Shown here: piece by piece, positions 6,565 to 9,287 of the stretch
Layout: each line of letters begins with the position of its first letter
Numbering within the stretch: the stretch's first letter is position 1
Origin: Nonomuraea sp.
GTDB lineage: Bacteria > Actinomycetota > Actinomycetes > Streptosporangiales > Streptosporangiaceae
Reading direction: 5' to 3'
Assembly (NCBI GenBank): GCA_013362835.1
Contig: JABFVJ010000432.1
Location: forward strand, 1-9,287
Length of the DNA: 9,287 bases
Program-made: the position numbers and the translations under genes
The notes under the pieces: generated by a model
What the model saw: the letters and a program-made list of their open reading frames with translations, nothing else
Database searches by the model: none
What the model was told of the DNA's origin: nothing

Positions 6565-7908
6565 GTGCTCCGGCCCCTCACGAAACCGTCCCTCGCCCTC
6601 GCGGGGACCCTCGCCCTGACCGCCTGCTCCGGCAGCGACGCGGCCACGGCGAACTTCCCCTCCTGGCAGAACACCCAGGTCAACGCGGTCAGCCGGATGG
6701 CGGTCGCGGCCGGCGTGGCCACCACGACGTCCATGAAGCCCGACGGCACGCTGGAGACCGTCGCGCTCGATCTCGACGACGGCCGGCGGCTGTGGGCCTA
6801 CCCGGCCACGATGGCCGGCCGCCTGCCCGGCATGGGCGTCCCCGCCCCCGCGATCGTGGAGACGGCCAAGGGCCAGGGCGTGATCGTCGCGCTCGACCCG
6901 GCCAAGAAGGGCCGCTGGAACGCCACCCTCATCGCCCGCGACGCCCACTCCGGGGTGCGGAAGTGGGCGCGGCCGATGCACTCGACGTTCGGCCCGCAGC
7001 GCTGCGGCCCCTACGTCTGCGTCTCCGAGCACACCGCCCTGACCCGGGCCCGCATGGTCGTGCTCGACCCGGCCACGGGCAAGGTGCTGTGGAAGCTGCC
7101 CGGGATCTCCGAGGTCGAGTGGTCCGACCAGGCCCGGGTCCTGCTGCTCAGGATGGCCGCCAACCCCATGATCGAGTCGTACGACCTCAAGACCGGCAAG
7201 CTCCAGTGGCAGCAGCCGATCGAGCAGGCGCTCGGGCCGGGGATCGACCTGTCGGGCGGGTGGGCGTTCGGCGCGACGGGCGACAATCTGGTCGGCTACG
7301 TCGCCCCCTACACCAACCCGCAGACGAAGAAGGTCTCCACCTTCGGCCTGTTCTCCATCAAGATCAGCGACGGCACGATCAACTGGATGCGTCCCTCGGT
7401 CGTCCGCGTCTACCCGAGCGGCAACCCCGGCTACGCCCCCGTCGTACGCCCGGTCGACCGCCAGGGCGCCTACGGCGGCTTCGCCAGGCTCGACTCCGAG
7501 ACCGGCCGGGTGGTCGGCCAGATCACCGCCTCCGACGTGCCGGGGTCGGGCTGGTGGCTGGCCTTCCCCGACCGGATGGACAAACTGGGCTTCCTCAAGC
7601 ACGACGCCAAGGGCACGGCCTTCGACCTCGTCTCGGGCAAGCCCGCGCAGGTGACCGAGGAGCGCGGCTGGTCCTTCTGCGTCACCGACCCCAAGCCGCT
7701 GCCGCTGCGCGCCCAGGCCCCCGGCTTCTACTCCACGGCCTCCATCTGCGAGTACGACCTCGGCACCGGCAAGCGCGTCTCCCCCATGAGCGCCCCGCCG
7801 CCCTGGTTCACCGGCAGCCAGGACGGCTGGCGGCTCTGGCGCGACGAGAAGGGCGCCGTGCACGCGGTCAACGACCACACCGCCACCGCCCCCGGCATGT
7901 ACGGCTGA
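6559..7908 (+). CDS. Lipoprotein with PQQ-like (WD40-type) beta-propeller
   Basis: About 449 residues. The N-terminus is a lipoprotein signal: Arg5 and Lys9, a short hydrophobic run SLALAGTLAL, and lipobox LTAC with Cys23, followed by a polar SGSDAAT linker. The mature protein would be anchored to the outer face of the membrane. It carries about eight copies of the propeller signature (x-D-x-x-[DTS]-G-x-x-x-W-like): near 69-81, 125-139, 168-181, 207-220, 266-279, 310-322, 354-365 and 398-409, for example LDPATGKVLW and YDLKTGKLQW. This is consistent with an eight-bladed propeller. Besides the lipobox Cys it has four cysteines, 149 and 154 (CGPYVC) and 374 and 397, which could form disulfides outside the cell. 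There is no evidence of bound PQQ or of catalytic residues, so a binding or scaffold role is more likely than dehydrogenase activity. Start is TTG 6559 or GTG 6565. It lies between the SGNH hydrolase and the thiolase. The partner is unknown. Confidence 0.85.
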   Translation: MPVLRPLTKPSLALAGTLALTACSGSDAATANFPSWQNTQVNAVSRMAVAAGVATTTSMKPDGTLETVALDLDDGRRLWAYPATMAGRLPGMGVPAPAIVETAKGQGVIVALDPAKKGRWNATLIARDAHSGVRKWARPMHSTFGPQRCGPYVCVSEHTALTRARMVVLDPATGKVLWKLPGISEVEWSDQARVLLLRMAANPMIESYDLKTGKLQWQQPIEQALGPGIDLSGGWAFGATGDNLVGYVAPYTNPQTKKVSTFGLFSIKISDGTINWMRPSVVRVYPSGNPGYAPVVRPVDRQGAYGGFARLDSETGRVVGQITASDVPGSGWWLAFPDRMDKLGFLKHDAKGTAFDLVSGKPAQVTEERGWSFCVTDPKPLPLRAQAPGFYSTASICEYDLGTGKRVSPMSAPPPWFTGSQDGWRLWRDEKGAVHAVNDHTATAPGMYG

Positions 7909-7909
7909 G

Positions 7910-7925
7910 CCCCGGGGCCCCGGGG
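7910..7925 (+). terminator. GC palindrome just after the lipoprotein stop codon
   Basis: The 16-bp perfect palindrome CCCCGGGGCCCCGGGG begins two bases after the TGA stop. It can fold as a CCCCGG/CCGGGG stem with a GGCC loop. No T-run follows, as is common for actinomycete terminators, so it may stop or attenuate transcription before the thiolase promoter. It could equally be chance in so GC-rich a sequence. Confidence 0.4.
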
Positions 7926-7941
7926 TGCTTGCGGGAAGGAC

Positions 7942-7961
7942 TGGAATATAGTTCTAATATC
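7942..7961 (+). promoter_or_regulatory. AT-rich promoter/operator candidate upstream of the thiolase
   Basis: TGGAATATAGTTCTAATATC is the most AT-rich stretch in the right half of the window and lies 24 bases before the thiolase start. It contains possible -10 boxes TATAGT (7947-7952) and TAATAT (7955-7960). Its imperfect dyad TGGAAT-ATA-GTTCTA (7942-7956; four of six arm positions pair) and the inner TAG-TT-CTA resemble TetR-type operators such as the KstR site (TAGAAC..GTTCTA) that control lipid and sterol degradation genes in actinobacteria. The resemblance is partial, so the regulator is not identified. Confidence 0.5.
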
Positions 7962-7984
7962 AGCGCCGGACACAAGGAGGGGCC

Positions 7985-9202
7985 ATGCCCGAGGCAGTCA
8001 TCGTCGCAACCGCGCGTTCCCCGATCGGACGAGCCTTCAAGGGGTCGCTCAAGGACATCCGTCCCGACGATCTGACCGTACAGATGATCCAGGCGGCGCT
8101 GGCCAAGGTGCCCCAGCTCGACCCGACGACCATCGACGACATCATGCTCGGCTGCGGCCTGCCGGGCGGTGAGCAGGGCTTCAACATGGCCCGGGTGGTC
8201 GCGGTCCTGCTCGGGCTCGACAACGTGCCCGGCACGACCGTCACCCGCTACTGCTCGTCCTCGCTGCAGACGACGCGGATGGCCTTCCACGCGATCAAGG
8301 CGGGCGAGGGCGACGTGTTCGTGTCGGCCGGGGTCGAGACCGTCTCCCGCTTCGCCAAGGGCAACTCCGACTCGCTGCCCGACACCCACAACCCGGTCTT
8401 CCTCGACGCGCTCGCCCGTACCAAGAAGTACGCCGAGGGCGGCCAGACCTGGCACGACCCGCGCGAGGACGGCGCCGTCCCCGACATCTACGTCGCCATG
8501 GGGCAGACCGCCGAGAACCTCGCCCAGATCAAGGGCGTCTCCCGCCAGGAGCAGGACGAGTTCGGCGTACGCTCCCAGAACCTCGCGGAGAAGGCGCTGG
8601 CCGACGGGTTCTGGCAGAAGGACATCACGCCCGTGACGCTGCCCGACGGCACCGTGGTCAGCAAGGACGACGGCCCCCGGGCCGGCACCACGTACGAGGC
8701 GGTGGCGGGGCTCAACCCGGTCTTCCGCCCCGACGGCACCGTCACGGCCGGCAACTGCTGCCCGCTCAACGACGGCGCGGCGGCGGTGATCATCATGAGC
8801 GACGTCAAGGCGGCCGAACTCGGCATCACGCCGCTGGCCAGGATCGTGAGCACCGGCGTGAGCGGCCTCTCCCCCGAGATCATGGGCCTCGGGCCGGTGG
8901 CGGCCTCTCAGCAGGCGCTGTCCCGGGCGGGCATGGCGATCGAGGACATCGACCTCGTGGAGATCAACGAGGCGTTCGCGGCGCAGGTGATCCCGTCGTA
9001 CAAGGAGCTGGGGATCGACCTCGACCGGCTCAACGTCAACGGCGGCGCCATCGCCGTGGGCCACCCGTTCGGCATGACGGGGGCGCGCATCACGTCGACC
9101 CTGATCAACAGCCTGCGGCACCACGACAAGAACATCGGACTCGAGACGATGTGCGTGGGCGGCGGCCAGGGCATGGCGATGGTGCTGGAGCGCCTCTCCT
9201 AA
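7985..9202 (+). CDS. Acetyl-CoA C-acyltransferase (thiolase, FadA3-like)
   Basis: A 405-residue type II thiolase of full length, catalysing thiolytic cleavage of 3-ketoacyl-CoA to acetyl-CoA and a shortened acyl-CoA, the last step of beta-oxidation (or the reverse condensation), in the cytoplasm. All active-site elements are present: nucleophile Cys90 in TRYCSSSLQT, NEAFAAQ (328-334), His360 in GHPFGMTGAR, and the general acid/base Cys390 in CVGGGQG. The N-terminus PEAVIVATARSPIGR is typical, and GNCCPLNDGAAA (256-267) is a standard thiolase segment. ATG at 7985 has a near-perfect AAGGAGG (7974-7980) four bases upstream. It has its own AT-rich promoter candidate and a strong hairpin after the stop, so it can be a separate transcription unit. 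Position next to the SGNH hydrolase and cbs parallels M. tuberculosis fadA3 (Rv1074c). Chain-length preference cannot be read from the sequence. Confidence 0.95.
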   Translation: MPEAVIVATARSPIGRAFKGSLKDIRPDDLTVQMIQAALAKVPQLDPTTIDDIMLGCGLPGGEQGFNMARVVAVLLGLDNVPGTTVTRYCSSSLQTTRMAFHAIKAGEGDVFVSAGVETVSRFAKGNSDSLPDTHNPVFLDALARTKKYAEGGQTWHDPREDGAVPDIYVAMGQTAENLAQIKGVSRQEQDEFGVRSQNLAEKALADGFWQKDITPVTLPDGTVVSKDDGPRAGTTYEAVAGLNPVFRPDGTVTAGNCCPLNDGAAAVIIMSDVKAAELGITPLARIVSTGVSGLSPEIMGLGPVAASQQALSRAGMAIEDIDLVEINEAFAAQVIPSYKELGIDLDRLNVNGGAIAVGHPFGMTGARITSTLINSLRHHDKNIGLETMCVGGGQGMAMVLERLS

Positions 9203-9212
9203 GTGGTTACGC

Positions 9213-9244
9213 AGCGGCCTCGCGCACTCCCGCGCGAGGCCGTT
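9213..9244. terminator. Strong hairpin, likely bidirectional terminator
   Basis: An 11-bp perfect stem CGGCCTCGCGC / GCGCGAGGCCG (9215-9225 and 9232-9242) with the six-base loop ACTCCC. It extends to 13 pairs with a G-U and an A-U pair at its base. It lies ten bases after the thiolase TAA. There is no U-tract, as is common in high-GC actinomycetes. If a convergent gene ends to the right, this hairpin would serve both. Confidence 0.8.
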
Positions 9245-9253
9245 CGCGTGCGG

Positions 9254-9287
9254 TCAGCCCTGACGGTCCGGGCCCGCCTGGAGCGGG
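9254..9287 (-). CDS. Possible C-terminal end of a convergent gene (ten codons)
   Basis: Reading the minus strand from the right edge gives PLQAGPDRQG followed by TGA (complement of TCA at 9254-9256). This looks like an ordinary polar C-terminal tail and sits just beyond a symmetric hairpin, which suits a convergent gene end. Ten codons are too few for a firm call and no family can be assigned. Confidence 0.25.
   Translation of the reverse strand, partial: PLQAGPDRQG

Noticed and set aside
6376..7878. A 500-codon minus-strand open frame opposite the lipoprotein
   Set aside because: Val/Gly/Asp/Arg-rich antisense translation without motifs; the plus strand carries a lipobox and regular propeller repeats.
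7868..9124. A 418-codon minus-strand open frame opposite the thiolase
   Set aside because: Typical antisense shadow; the thiolase frame on the plus strand contains every catalytic motif.
3071..9202. The window considered as part of a secondary-metabolite cluster because of the SARP-type regulator
   Set aside because: No polyketide, peptide, terpene or tailoring genes are present. Neighbours are cystathionine synthesis and a thiolase block resembling a conserved chromosomal region.

Overview
The window is very GC-rich, with strong C/G preference at third codon positions, frequent GTG/TTG starts and densely packed genes. Together with the gene families present, this points to a filamentous actinomycete; a Streptosporangiales-type genome is my guess, from style only. 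I see no tRNA, rRNA, CRISPR array, insertion sequence or phage gene.

Layout: (1) Positions 1-3070, minus strand: a large SARP/AfsR-type regulator (winged helix, BTAD, NB-ARC ATPase, TPR-like C-terminal part) that runs off the left edge. Its ATPase domain has an unusual insertion of about 60 residues, partly encoded by a 12-bp tandem repeat. (2) Positions 3134-3991, plus strand: a small NADP-dependent oxidoreductase of the imine reductase / beta-hydroxyacid dehydrogenase superfamily. It diverges from the regulator across a 63-bp gap that contains an imperfect direct repeat. (3) Positions 3992-5362, minus strand: cystathionine beta-synthase. Its stop codon abuts the oxidoreductase stop codon with no base between them. 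(4) Plus-strand group: a membrane-anchored SGNH/GDSL hydrolase (5490-6473), a PQQ-like beta-propeller lipoprotein (about 6559-7908) and a FadA-type thiolase (7985-9202). The thiolase has its own AT-rich promoter/operator candidate and ends in a strong hairpin. (5) The last bases may hold the C-terminal end of a convergent minus-strand gene.

Functionally, the left part looks like a regulator with an adjacent oxidoreductase, possibly its target. The right part, with cbs divergent from an SGNH hydrolase and a thiolase, reproduces in content and orientation the mycobacterial neighbourhood Rv1074c (fadA3) - Rv1075c (GDSL hydrolase) - Rv1077 (cbs). A beta-propeller lipoprotein is inserted here, and no counterpart of lipU is seen. 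This looks like an ancestral actinobacterial housekeeping block rather than a mobile island. I found no clear candidate for a wholly new system. The most unusual points are the repeat-bearing NB-ARC insertion, the conserved block with its inserted lipoprotein, and the near restriction of the codon GTA to positions before CGN arginine codons.
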